NCBI GenBank assembly: GCA_963739095.1
Contig: CAVTZF010000026.1
Location: 1 to 64,000 of the forward strand
DNA: 64,000 nt
Direction: 5' to 3'
Source: JACVRW01 sp963739095
Lineage (GTDB): Bacteria > Actinomycetota > Thermoleophilia > Solirubrobacterales > Thermoleophilaceae
Shown: positions 51,768 to 60,864 of the stretch, in pieces
Position numbering within the stretch: the first letter of the stretch is position 1
Layout: each line of letters starts with the position of its first letter
Made by a program: the position numbers and the translations under genes
The notes under the pieces: model-generated
The model's input: the letters and a program-made list of their open reading frames with translations, nothing else
Told to the model about the DNA's origin: nothing
The model's database searches: none

Positions 51768-53062
51768 CGACTGCAGCCGACTGGCGCGACCGACGGGTTT
51801 CGGCGGCGGAAGCGGTCGCGGTCGTCCGCTCAGGCGACCGGGTCTTCGTCGGCAGCGCTTGTGCCACTCCGCGCACTCTTGTGCATGCGCTCGAGCAGGC
51901 CGGGCAGCCCGGCGTCGTCCTGGTGCACTTCCTGACCGATCGGGTCAGCCACGGGTGGGGCGCCCCACCCAAAGCACCGGCATCGCGTCTTCTACGTCGG
52001 GCGAGACGTCCGCGCTCTGCACGACGTTCCTGCGTGCGCGAGTCGGGGCTCGTGGAGTACGTGCCGATCGCCGCTCAGGGACGTCCCCCAACTGTTCAAC
52101 AACGGGCAGATCCCGCTCGACGTCGCGATGGTGCAGGTTGCGCCACCCGATCCGGATGGCACCTGCAGCCTTGGGCATCTCGGTGGACGTGACCAAGGCC
52201 GCGGCGCTGGCCGCGCGCACGGTCATCGCGGAGGTGAATCCGGCCATGCCGCGCACGGCCGGCGACAGCAGCATTCCGGTCGAGCGAATCGCGCGGCTTC
52301 GTTGCGGTCGAAACGCCGGTGGTGGAGTACCTCCACGAACCAGCCGGCGAGGTGGCCGAGCAGATCGCCCGCTACGTGGCCCGGCTGATCGACGATCGCG
52401 CGACGCTTCAGGTGGGGCTTGGGCGAGTTGCGAACGAGATGCTGGCCCACCTGACCAACCGGCGCGATCTCGCGATCCACTCCAACGTCATCACGGAGCC
52501 GATCGTCGATCTCGTCGCCGCCGGCGTCATCACCGGTCCGGTCGCGACGAGCTGGGCGATGGGCTCGAGACGCCTCTACGACCTCGTGGACGGCGATCCC
52601 CGCTTCACCTTCCATCCGATCGAGTACATCTGCGATCCCGCGGTCATCGCGAGCAGGGAGCGGATGGTGTCGGTGACCCAGGCCTTCACGATCGACCTGA
52701 CGGGACAGGTATCCACCGAAGGTCTTGACGGTTCGCTCTACGGCGGGGTCTCGACAGGACCGGCCTTCCACCGAGGGGCGCTCGCCTCTGCGGGCGGCAT
52801 GGCGATCGTTTGTCTCGCCTCGCGCACTCCTGCGGGCCGGTCGGCAATCTCAATCGACCTGGATGCCGACGGGGCGGTGACGATTCCGCGGGCGGACGTC
52901 CACTGGGTCATCACGGAGTACGGGACCGCCTACCTGTTCGGCCGCTCGCTGGCCGAGCGTGCGGTTGCGCTGATCGAGATCGCCCATCCAGACGTCCGCC
53001 GCGAGCTGCTGGAGGCCGCGATGGAGGCAGGCCTCGTCGCGACCAGGGCAGCAGCTGCGTAG
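51764..53062 (+). pseudogene. Acetyl-CoA hydrolase/CoA-transferase part of a bifunctional gene, five frameshifts
   Basis: GTG 51764 overlaps the SSADH stop. Piecing frames together gives SAAEAVAVVRSGDRVFVGSA, LVHFLTDRVSHGWGAPP, HRVFYVGRDVRALHDVP, ESGLVEYVPIA, LRDVPQLFNNGQIPLDVAMV, QVAPPDPDGTCSLG, ISVDVTKAAALAARTVIAEV and FVAVETPVVEYLHEPAGEVA. The clean 3' half has WVITEYGTAYLFGRSLAERA (catalytic Glu region). Breaks: extra base at about 51972, missing near 52033, extra at 52073, 52173 and 52295. The family moves CoA between acids (acetyl-, succinyl-, 4-hydroxybutyryl-CoA). From 53046 it probably continues into the GNAT domain (next entry). Confidence 0.78.
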
Positions 53063-53087
53063 CCGCTGCGCGTACCCGGTCGCAGAG

Positions 53088-53588
53088 GTGCGCGACGTGC
53101 GCCTACGCGACGGGCGGCAGGTGTGCCTTCGTCCCACGCGGACGAGCGACGCCCGGGCGATGCAGGACCTCTTCTACCGACTCAGCGAGGAGGATCGGGA
53201 GACGCGCTTCCTGCACAAGCTGAGCTCGCTCACCGACACCGCCGCGCAACACCTGTGCAGCGTCGACTACGAGGAGGAGATGGCCTTCGCCGCCGTGGTC
53301 GGGCCGTCGGAGCACGAGCGCATCGTGGCCGCCAGTTGCTACTACCTCAGTCCCGCGACCGGGCTGGCCGAGGTGGCGTACATGGTGGATCCGGACTGGC
53401 AGGGGGCGGGCCTCGGAGGGACGTTGCACGCAGGGCTGGTCGAGTACGCGCGCGAGCATGGGGCGCGCGGCCTCACCGCGGACGTACTGCTCGGCAATTC
53501 GCGCATGATGCGCGTCTTCAAGAGCGGCGACTACTCGCTCCGCGTCCAGACCGAGGGAGGCGTCCAAGAGGTAACGATGCGCTTCTGA
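53088..53588 (+). CDS. GNAT acetyltransferase domain, probably the C-terminal half of the CoA-hydrolase gene
   Basis: 166 residues as an open frame from GTG 53088. VCLRPTRTSDARAMQDLFYR, the acetyl-CoA loop VDPDWQGAGLGGTLHAGLVE and GLTADVLLGNSRMMRVFKSG are GNAT motifs. Removing one G from the run at 53046-53048 joins the upstream CoA-hydrolase through ATRQQLRSRCAYPVAEVRDV with no stop codon, recreating the known bifunctional acetyl-CoA hydrolase/GNAT architecture (about 606 residues in total). In that family the GNAT domain may acetylate or sense acetyl-CoA to regulate the hydrolase. Alternatively it is a separate small enzyme. Confidence 0.78.
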   Translation: MRDVRLRDGRQVCLRPTRTSDARAMQDLFYRLSEEDRETRFLHKLSSLTDTAAQHLCSVDYEEEMAFAAVVGPSEHERIVAASCYYLSPATGLAEVAYMVDPDWQGAGLGGTLHAGLVEYAREHGARGLTADVLLGNSRMMRVFKSGDYSLRVQTEGGVQEVTMRF

Positions 53589-53660
53589 TCAGCCCAAGCT
53601 GACGTCGGCCAGAACCTCATTTGTACGATCGGCCCCGGTTGGGTGAGTTAGGCTCCCCGC

Positions 53661-55334
53661 GTGCGGGCAGCTTCCGCCTACCGGAGCGTCCTCGCGATCC
53701 GGGATGCCAGGGCTCTGATCGGCGCGAGTGCCGCGTCGCAGCTGGGCGACTGGCTCTACAACGCGGCGCTCCTCGGCTACGTCTACAGCGCCACCGGGTC
53801 GGCCGCGTGGGTCGGCGCCGCCACGGTCGCCCGGCTGCTCCCATACGTCCTGCTCGGCCCCGTGGGCGGCGCGATCGCCGACCGCTATCCGCGGCGCACC
53901 GTCCTCCTCGCCGGCGACCTGCTGCGCATGCTGCTGATGGCCGCTCTTGCGCTGGTCGTGGCGCTCGACGGGTCCGTCGTGTTCGTCATCGCGCTCACGA
54001 TGCTGGCGTCGGCCGCGGGCTGCGCGGAGAAGCCGGCGGCGCTCGCCTTCCTTCCTCGTCTCGTCGGTGAGTCGCGCATCGGTGCGGCAAACGCGCTCCT
54101 GCACACGGTGCAGGACCTCGGCACTGTGCTCGGCCCCGCAATCGGAGCCCTCCTGCTCGCCGTGGCTTCGGACTTCGTGACCTTCCTGGCCAACGGAGCG
54201 ACCTTCGCAGTGTCGGCGCTGCTCATCTCGACCATCGAGCTACGCGGCGGACCCGCCAGGGTGTCCGTCGGTGCCCTCGCCCACATCGCTCACGGCCTGC
54301 GGACAGCGGCGGGCACGCCGTTCGCGTTACCGCTGTTCCTCGTGGTGGCAATGGTCGAGCTGACCTACGGTGCCCAGACTGTTCAGCTCGTCGTCTACGC
54401 GGAGCGTTCGCTCGACCTCGGCAGCGGGGGCTATGCGGTGCTGCTGACAGCGCTCGGGGTGGGCGGGCTGCTGAGCACCGTCGTGAACGGACGGCTCGCG
54501 TCGGGCCGCCGGGTCGCGCTAGCGGTCGTCGTCACCGGCGCGCTCGCCTGCGCGACGCAGCTCGTATACGCGGGGACCGACCTGCTCGCAGTGGCCCTCG
54601 CCGCCACGTTGATCGGCGGCGCCGGCCTGGTGGCGTGCGAGGTGGTTGCCGAGACGACGCTCGCCCGGATCGTCCCTTCGGAGGTGCTCGGGCGGGTCAT
54701 GGGCGTGTTCGACGCCTTCTCGGTGCTGGCAATGGTCGTCGGCGCCCTGCTCGCGCCCGTGCTCATCGACGCGACGTCGCTCGACACGAGCCTGCTGATC
54801 CTGGGCGGCGCGGCGTTGCTCGTAACGGTCGCCTGTCTCCTCGCGCTGCGTGGCCTCGATGCCCTGAGCGCGCGCCGTGCAGAGGCGGTGGCATCGCGCC
54901 TCGCGGTGATCAGGGACCTCCCCGTCACCGCGGGGGCTCCGCAGCTGGTGCTCGAACGGCTCGCCTCTGCGGCGCACACCTGCGCGCTGCCGCCCGGGGT
55001 GGATGTCGTCGTCCAGGGCGCCCCGGCGCACGCGTTCTACGCCGTGGCCGAGGGCCGCGTGGTGGTCCACCGCGACGGGACGAAGGTCGTCCACCTCGGC
55101 GCTGGCGACAGCTTCGGCGAGCGCGGCCTGCTTGACAGTGCGCCCCGGAACGCGACGGTGACCACAGAGGTGGACACGACCGTCCTGCGGATCGAGGGCG
55201 GGGAGCTCATCGAGGCGCTTCAGGGCGCGCCCAACCTCCGACCTGCCCTCGACCTGAGCAGCACGTCGCCGGGTCTGGAGCTGGGCGATGAGGGGCGGCC
55301 GCTGGTGGACGACAAGGACTGGGTCGGCGCATGA
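53661..55334 (+). CDS. MFS transporter with C-terminal cyclic-nucleotide-binding-like domain
   Basis: 557 residues from GTG 53661. About 10-12 membrane helices of the MFS_3/macrolide-exporter type: GASAASQLGDWLYNAALLGY, AIADRYPRRTVLLAGDLLRM (the G-x3-D-R-x-G-like loop) and GCAEKPAALAFLPRLVGESR. From about residue 435 comes a Crp-type beta-roll: LPPGVDVVVQGAPAHAFYAV, HRDGTKVVHLGAGDSFGERG, then RNATVTTEVDTTVLRIEG. The PBC signature FGE-(x)-A/R-L is present as FGERGLLDSAPRNATV, so nucleotide binding is plausible. Its 3' end overlaps the ATP-grasp gene by 4 bp. Probably exports the ligase product. Confidence 0.87.
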   Translation: MRAASAYRSVLAIRDARALIGASAASQLGDWLYNAALLGYVYSATGSAAWVGAATVARLLPYVLLGPVGGAIADRYPRRTVLLAGDLLRMLLMAALALVVALDGSVVFVIALTMLASAAGCAEKPAALAFLPRLVGESRIGAANALLHTVQDLGTVLGPAIGALLLAVASDFVTFLANGATFAVSALLISTIELRGGPARVSVGALAHIAHGLRTAAGTPFALPLFLVVAMVELTYGAQTVQLVVYAERSLDLGSGGYAVLLTALGVGGLLSTVVNGRLASGRRVALAVVVTGALACATQLVYAGTDLLAVALAATLIGGAGLVACEVVAETTLARIVPSEVLGRVMGVFDAFSVLAMVVGALLAPVLIDATSLDTSLLILGGAALLVTVACLLALRGLDALSARRAEAVASRLAVIRDLPVTAGAPQLVLERLASAAHTCALPPGVDVVVQGAPAHAFYAVAEGRVVVHRDGTKVVHLGAGDSFGERGLLDSAPRNATVTTEVDTTVLRIEGGELIEALQGAPNLRPALDLSSTSPGLELGDEGRPLVDDKDWVGA

Positions 55335-56629
55335 CCCCATACGAGGCGACCGTCCTGGTGGTCGGTGCCGGCTACCCGGGCAAGCGGCGCGTGTACGAGC
55401 GCCTCGCCGGCCTGGGCGTCCGCTTGGTCGTCGTCGAAGAGCCGGGCCACTGGTCCGAGTCGCTCGTGGCCGACGGCCTCGCAGGGGTCTGGTTGCCCGC
55501 GCCGGTGACGGGCGATCCCGACCTGGACGCCGCGACCGCCCTCGAGGTGCTGCGGCGCAGCGGTGTCGAAGTGGACGGCGTTCTGACCTACTGGGAGGAC
55601 AGTGTGTGCGTGGCTTCGCGCGTGGCGGCCGCACTCGGGCTGCCTGGCAATCCGCCCGAGGCCGTCGACGCTGCGCGCAGCAAGATCCGCATGCGCGAGG
55701 TCTCGGCTCGGCTCGGCCTCCCGACGCCGAAGGCTCAGCGCGTGCGCTCGCTCGACGAGCTCTACGCCGCTGTCGAAGAGGTTGGGTTCCCGGCCGTCGT
55801 CAAGCCGGAGTTCGGCGCGAGCGCAGCGGGCTGCATCCGGGTGGACGACCTGGAGTCCCTCCCGAGCGTCTACAGCCTCGTGCGCAACGTGGTTCGCCCC
55901 GAGACGGACGCCATCTTCCGCGCCGGCAACGACCTCCTGCTCGAGCAGTACTTGGACGGGGTCGAGTTCGACGTCGACCTGGTCATGGACAACGGGGAGT
56001 GTGTGTTCCGGAGCGTGTCCCAGAACTGGCCCACCGCCGAGCCCTCGCTGCAGGAGACCGGACTCCATTGCCCCCCGACCCACGGCCGCCGGGCGGTCCG
56101 GGGGCTGGCGGACCTCTGCGTGCGAACGGCGCAAGAGTTCCAGCTCCACGATGGTGTGCTGCACGTGGAGGGGAAGTGCACGAGCCAGGGCCCGCGAATC
56201 ATCGAGGTCAACGCACGGATGGGAGGTGGCAGGATCCACGAGATCGTGGACGCCGTCTGGGGAGTCGACCTGATCGAGGCGCAGCTCCGCAGCAGCCTCA
56301 ACCTCCGCCAGGCGCCGGCCTCCCAGCGCCGCCCGAGGTGTGCGGTAGTGAACTCGATCGTGTACGCCCCGGCGACGGGCCGGCTCGAGGCCTTACCGCT
56401 CGGCGACATCCCGCCTGACAAGACTCACAACGTGGCCGTCGACATCGAGGCCGAGATCGGGGACGAGGTCCTCGGACCAGAGCGCACGTTCGCGACGCCG
56501 CTCGCCGAGGTCACCGTCACCGAGAAGAATCTGCGTCGCGCCCGGGCCTTGTCCGCGACCGTACTGAATCGGCCTGTACTCGTGGCCTCGGGCGGTCCCG
56601 CTCGCAGCCGCTTGGCTCAGGACGGTTGA
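55331..56629 (+). CDS. ATP-grasp ligase, carnosine synthase-like (dipeptide-forming)
   Basis: 432 residues. N-terminal Rossmann-like domain (TVLVVGAGYPGKRRVYERLA), ATP-grasp core with FPAVVKPEFGASAAGCIRVD, LLLEQYLDGVEFDVDLVMDN, SVSQNWPTAEPSLQETGLHC and HVEGKCTSQGPRIIEVNARM (Mg ligands E, N), and a C-terminal lid. These blocks recall carnosine synthase (ATPGD1) and bacterial L-amino acid ligases, which join an amino or other acid to an amine through an acyl phosphate. Translation is coupled to the MFS transporter (ATGA). The substrates are unknown. Confidence 0.84.
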   Translation: MTPYEATVLVVGAGYPGKRRVYERLAGLGVRLVVVEEPGHWSESLVADGLAGVWLPAPVTGDPDLDAATALEVLRRSGVEVDGVLTYWEDSVCVASRVAAALGLPGNPPEAVDAARSKIRMREVSARLGLPTPKAQRVRSLDELYAAVEEVGFPAVVKPEFGASAAGCIRVDDLESLPSVYSLVRNVVRPETDAIFRAGNDLLLEQYLDGVEFDVDLVMDNGECVFRSVSQNWPTAEPSLQETGLHCPPTHGRRAVRGLADLCVRTAQEFQLHDGVLHVEGKCTSQGPRIIEVNARMGGGRIHEIVDAVWGVDLIEAQLRSSLNLRQAPASQRRPRCAVVNSIVYAPATGRLEALPLGDIPPDKTHNVAVDIEAEIGDEVLGPERTFATPLAEVTVTEKNLRRARALSATVLNRPVLVASGGPARSRLAQDG

Positions 56630-56688
56630 GGCTGCACGATCCTGTGCGGGCCTTGCTGGCTGTCCGAACCCGTGCCCAACATGGGAGT

Positions 56689-57717
56689 ATGCCCCGCCCC
56701 CCGGGGACCCGGGCCGGAGCCGTTCTACTGGCTCTGGCAGCGCTGCTCCTCGTCCCGGCTTCAGCCCAGGCGAGTCGCGCGAACGTGGCTGCTCTGCAGT
56801 CCGCGCTCACGCGCCTGCACCTGTACCAGGGCTTCGTCGACGGGGTCCGAGGCCCGCTCACCAGGAACGCCCTCGTGCGCTTCCAGCGCCGCCGTGGGCT
56901 CTCGGTGGACGGCATCGCGGGACCCCAGACGCGCCACGCGCTGGGGCGCTACGGCAGGCCGCGGCTCGGCAGCCGTGTGATGAAGATCGGCAACCGCGGC
57001 TGGGACGTCGCCGCGCTGCAGTACCTGCTCCAGCGCAAGGGCTACGGCCCGGGTATCGCCGACGGCATCTTCGGCGGGCTCACGCAGGCGGCTGTCGTGC
57101 GCGCCCAGGGCGCCGCGGGCATCGGCGTCGACGGCCTGGCAGGCAGACAGACGATCGGCTCGCTGCGCGGGCACGGCTCGTCGACGACGGACCCCGGATC
57201 CGGCCGCTTCCTGCGCCCCGTGCCGGGCCCGATCGGCGACGGCTTCGGCGCGCCGCGTGAAGGCGGCCGCCGTCATCAGGGCGTCGACTTCCCGGTCGCC
57301 TACGGCACCCGCATCGGCGCCGCCGCCACGGGGACCACAATCTTCGCCGGCCGCAACTACGGCGGCTACGGCAACCTGGTCGTGGTCCAGCATTCGCTCG
57401 GCTACACGACCTGGTATGCGCACATGTCCTCGATCACGACCTGGGTCGGCGAGCACGTCAGCGCGGGCACGCGGCTCGGCTACGTCGGCTCGACGGGCTA
57501 CTCGACGGGGCCGCACCTGCACTTCGAGGTCCGGCGCTACAACACCGCGATCGATCCCGCGCCACTGCTGCAGGGCGCGGTTGCGAGCAGTCGCGCCGGC
57601 GGTGGCGCGCCCGCGCGCGAAACCAGCGAGTGCACCGCCGCGGACCGTGCCGGCGGCGCAGCCGCCCCGCGCGGGTCGTCGTGGATCGCCCGCGAGCGCC
57701 TCTGCGCCCGCCGCTGA
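56689..57717 (+). CDS. Secreted M23 endopeptidase with two peptidoglycan-binding domains
   Basis: 342 residues. Signal peptide (AVLLALAALLLVPASAQAS). Two PG_binding_1 repeats (VAALQSALTRLHLYQGFVDG; VAALQYLLQRKGYGPGIADG) precede an M23 domain from about 180. HQGVDFPVAYGTRIGAAATG gives the first Zn ligands (H, D), and GYTTWYAHMSS and GPHLHFEVRRYN the catalytic and third ligands. It should cut peptidoglycan cross-links. ATG 56689 directly follows GGGAG; upstream in-frame starts would bury the signal. The tail is Ala/Gly-rich. Confidence 0.9.
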   Translation: MPRPPGTRAGAVLLALAALLLVPASAQASRANVAALQSALTRLHLYQGFVDGVRGPLTRNALVRFQRRRGLSVDGIAGPQTRHALGRYGRPRLGSRVMKIGNRGWDVAALQYLLQRKGYGPGIADGIFGGLTQAAVVRAQGAAGIGVDGLAGRQTIGSLRGHGSSTTDPGSGRFLRPVPGPIGDGFGAPREGGRRHQGVDFPVAYGTRIGAAATGTTIFAGRNYGGYGNLVVVQHSLGYTTWYAHMSSITTWVGEHVSAGTRLGYVGSTGYSTGPHLHFEVRRYNTAIDPAPLLQGAVASSRAGGGAPARETSECTAADRAGGAAAPRGSSWIARERLCARR

Positions 57718-57720
57718 CTC

Positions 57721-57765
57721 AGCCTGGATCCACCGATCCTGACGGCGTTTCCGGTGGATCCAGGC

Positions 57766-57766
<1 letters not shown>
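57721..57766. terminator. Bidirectional terminator between M23 peptidase and fumC
   Basis: A perfect 15-bp inverted repeat (AGCCTGGATCCACCG at 57721-57735 and its complement at 57752-57766) with a 16-nt loop fills the gap between two convergent genes. The right arm reaches the fumC stop codon. Confidence 0.75.
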
Positions 57767-59103
<1,337 letters not shown>

Positions 59104-59183
59104 CTCTCTCCTTCATCGCTTCCTGCCCCCAGGCTATCCCAGTCGCGATCCCGTTCCTTGGCGGATCCTGCGCAGAGTCAGAG

Positions 59184-59197
59184 TGCAAATTCGTGCA
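59184..59197. promoter_or_regulatory. TGCA-N6-TGCA element before the zinc-ribbon gene
   Basis: TGCAAATTCGTGCA lies at 59184-59197 in an AT-richer patch at the 5' end of the zinc-ribbon gene. A similar element with arms GTGCA/TGCAC lies before the MerR gene (59781-59798). If both are MerR sites, the real start of the zinc-ribbon gene is downstream of GTG 59193. Confidence 0.3.
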
Positions 59198-59762
59198 TTC
59201 CTCGTGCGGTGCGAGCGACACGCCGGAGTCCGTGTTCTCATCGCCGGGCGTGACGGCACTCATCCGCATCGACCGGTCATGGACACCGACCGGCGGCGGT
59301 AGGCCCCGGCCTATCCGATTCTGCTCGCGCTGCGGGCACCCGTGCGAGGAGCCTCCGGGCCGGCCGGAGCTCCGCAAGCGCGTCTGCGCGCGCTGCGGCA
59401 TGGGGATGGTGCTCACCTGCCCGCGGGACGCGCTGCCTGGCGAGGCGGCCGCGTTCCTCATCCTCGACTACGAGCTGCGCGTCAGCGCCGTCAGCGAGGG
59501 CGGGGAGAAGTACTTCGGGTCCGAGGACAAGCTGATCGGGGCCGAGTTGCTCGATCTGCTGACGAGCCCGCTCGGCGACGATCAGCTGTTGCGCAACGCC
59601 GGGCTCGCGGCCCAGCGGCCCTGTGATCCCGTCGTGATGCCGGTCCGGCTCGTGTCCGACGACGCGCCGGCCATCGGCATGCTCGCGGCGCGGATCGCGA
59701 CCTGCGGGCCACCGCGCGCGGCGCTTGTGACGGTGGAGCCGAGCGGCTTCGGGCGCGCCTGA
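59193..59762 (+). CDS. Zinc-ribbon plus PAS-like domain protein
   Basis: 189 residues from GTG 59193 (later starts possible). FCSRCGHPCEEPPG and KRVCARCGMGMVLTCPRD give paired CxxC zinc-binding knuckles. The rest (about 85-189) looks like a PAS-type sensor fold: FLILDYELRVSAVSEGGEKY, GAELLDLLTSPLGDDQLL and TCGPPRAALVTVEPSGFG. No output domain is attached. It precedes the MerR gene on the same strand, and the two may form a sensor-regulator pair; this is inferred only from position. Confidence 0.65.
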   Translation: MHSSCGASDTPESVFSSPGVTALIRIDRSWTPTGGGRPRPIRFCSRCGHPCEEPPGRPELRKRVCARCGMGMVLTCPRDALPGEAAAFLILDYELRVSAVSEGGEKYFGSEDKLIGAELLDLLTSPLGDDQLLRNAGLAAQRPCDPVVMPVRLVSDDAPAIGMLAARIATCGPPRAALVTVEPSGFGRA

Positions 59763-59780
59763 CGGTTTTTCACACTTCGA

Positions 59781-59798
59781 GTGCAAGAACGACTGCAC
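59781..59798 (+). promoter_or_regulatory. Inverted repeat GTGCA-N8-TGCAC upstream of the MerR gene
   Basis: Perfect 5-bp arms GTGCA/TGCAC flank 8 bp. Downstream, TTGTTC (59841-59846) and TATGCA (59865-59870) are spaced 18 bp apart and could be the promoter. Transcription would then start after ATG 59866, which supports the TTG start at 59956. The element is probably a regulator site. Confidence 0.35.
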
Positions 59799-59955
59799 GA
59801 TTTGCGCAACGCCTATCGAGCAGGCACAAACTTCCTCAAGTTGTTCGGGCTCGCGCCGAAAACCTATGCAAGTGCTCCGCCGGTCTCCCACAGGGGGCGG
59901 CGGCGTGCGAAGTAATGGCGCAGCGCTGCTGCGATTCAGTCCGGACGGAGGCGAC

Positions 59956-60864
59956 TTGAGCGGGATAAGAACGAATGCGGCCGCAGAGTTGCTGGGGGTG
60001 AGCCCCAACACTCTGCGCAGCTGGGAGCGCCGCTTCGGCTACCCGAAGCCTCGCCGTACCCAGGGCGGCCACCGCCAGTACGAGCTCACCGAGCTCGAGT
60101 CGCTCCGCCGCGCGCTGCTCGAGACACACAACATCTCGTCGGCGATTGAGCTCGCCCGCCAGCGCGGCGAGGGGCCGAGCTCCCCGACTCGTCTGATCGA
60201 CGCCTTCGACCACTTCGACGAGCAGGGCGCCGACCGCGTGATGGAGGAGAGCCTCGCGGTGCGCTCCATCGAGCGCACGGTCGAGGAGGTGCTCCTGCCC
60301 GCGCTCGAGCTCGCCGAGGACCGCGAGGGGCGCGAGGCCGAGCGTGAGCTCGCCTACCGCTGGGCGACCGGCTGGCTGCACGCGACGCGCCGCGTCGCTC
60401 CGCCGGCAAGCCGCCCGCAGGGTGTGCTGCTTTTCGACTCGAGCAAGATGCTCGAACTGGAGTCGCTGCACGTGCAGGCGCTCGAGCTCGGCCTGCGGCG
60501 CGCCGGCTTCCGCACGCTGTTGCTCGCCTTCGACCTGCCGCCCGAGCGCGTCGTGCGCGCGATCCGCGCACTCGATCCCACCGCCTTCGTCTTCTGCGGC
60601 GGCGACGCGACGCTCGACGTCGTCGGCCGGCTCGTCTACACAGTGCGCCAGGTCGGTTCGGCGGCGCCGGTGTTCGAGTACCGCGAGGCGATGCCGGTGA
60701 CGGGCGACCACGGCATCCCCTCGCTTGGCTCGTCGCCGGTCGAGGCGGTCGAGCGCCTCAAGGCGTACGTGGACAGTGGTCGCATCGACCCGGTCGTCGT
60801 CGTGCCCGAGCCCGCGGCCGAGCCGGCGGCGAGCGTCAAGCTGGCCGCTCGAACGAGCGCCTAG
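59956..60864 (+). CDS. MerR-family regulator with degenerate B12-binding-like C-terminal half
   Basis: 302 residues from TTG 59956, which has GGAGG 5 bp upstream (ATG 59866 would add a 30-residue non-conserved head). The HTH reads IRTNAAAELLGVSPNTLRSW and RRFGYPKPRRTQGGHRQYEL. Residues about 80-150 resemble the helical cap of CarH/LitR, and the rest the Rossmann-like B12 domain (GVLLFDSSKMLELESLHVQA). The cobalamin DxHxxG motif is absent, so light or B12 sensing as in CarH is unlikely. The stop shares a CTAG with the convergent glucosidase gene. Confidence 0.8.
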   Translation: MSGIRTNAAAELLGVSPNTLRSWERRFGYPKPRRTQGGHRQYELTELESLRRALLETHNISSAIELARQRGEGPSSPTRLIDAFDHFDEQGADRVMEESLAVRSIERTVEEVLLPALELAEDREGREAERELAYRWATGWLHATRRVAPPASRPQGVLLFDSSKMLELESLHVQALELGLRRAGFRTLLLAFDLPPERVVRAIRALDPTAFVFCGGDATLDVVGRLVYTVRQVGSAAPVFEYREAMPVTGDHGIPSLGSSPVEAVERLKAYVDSGRIDPVVVVPEPAAEPAASVKLAARTSA

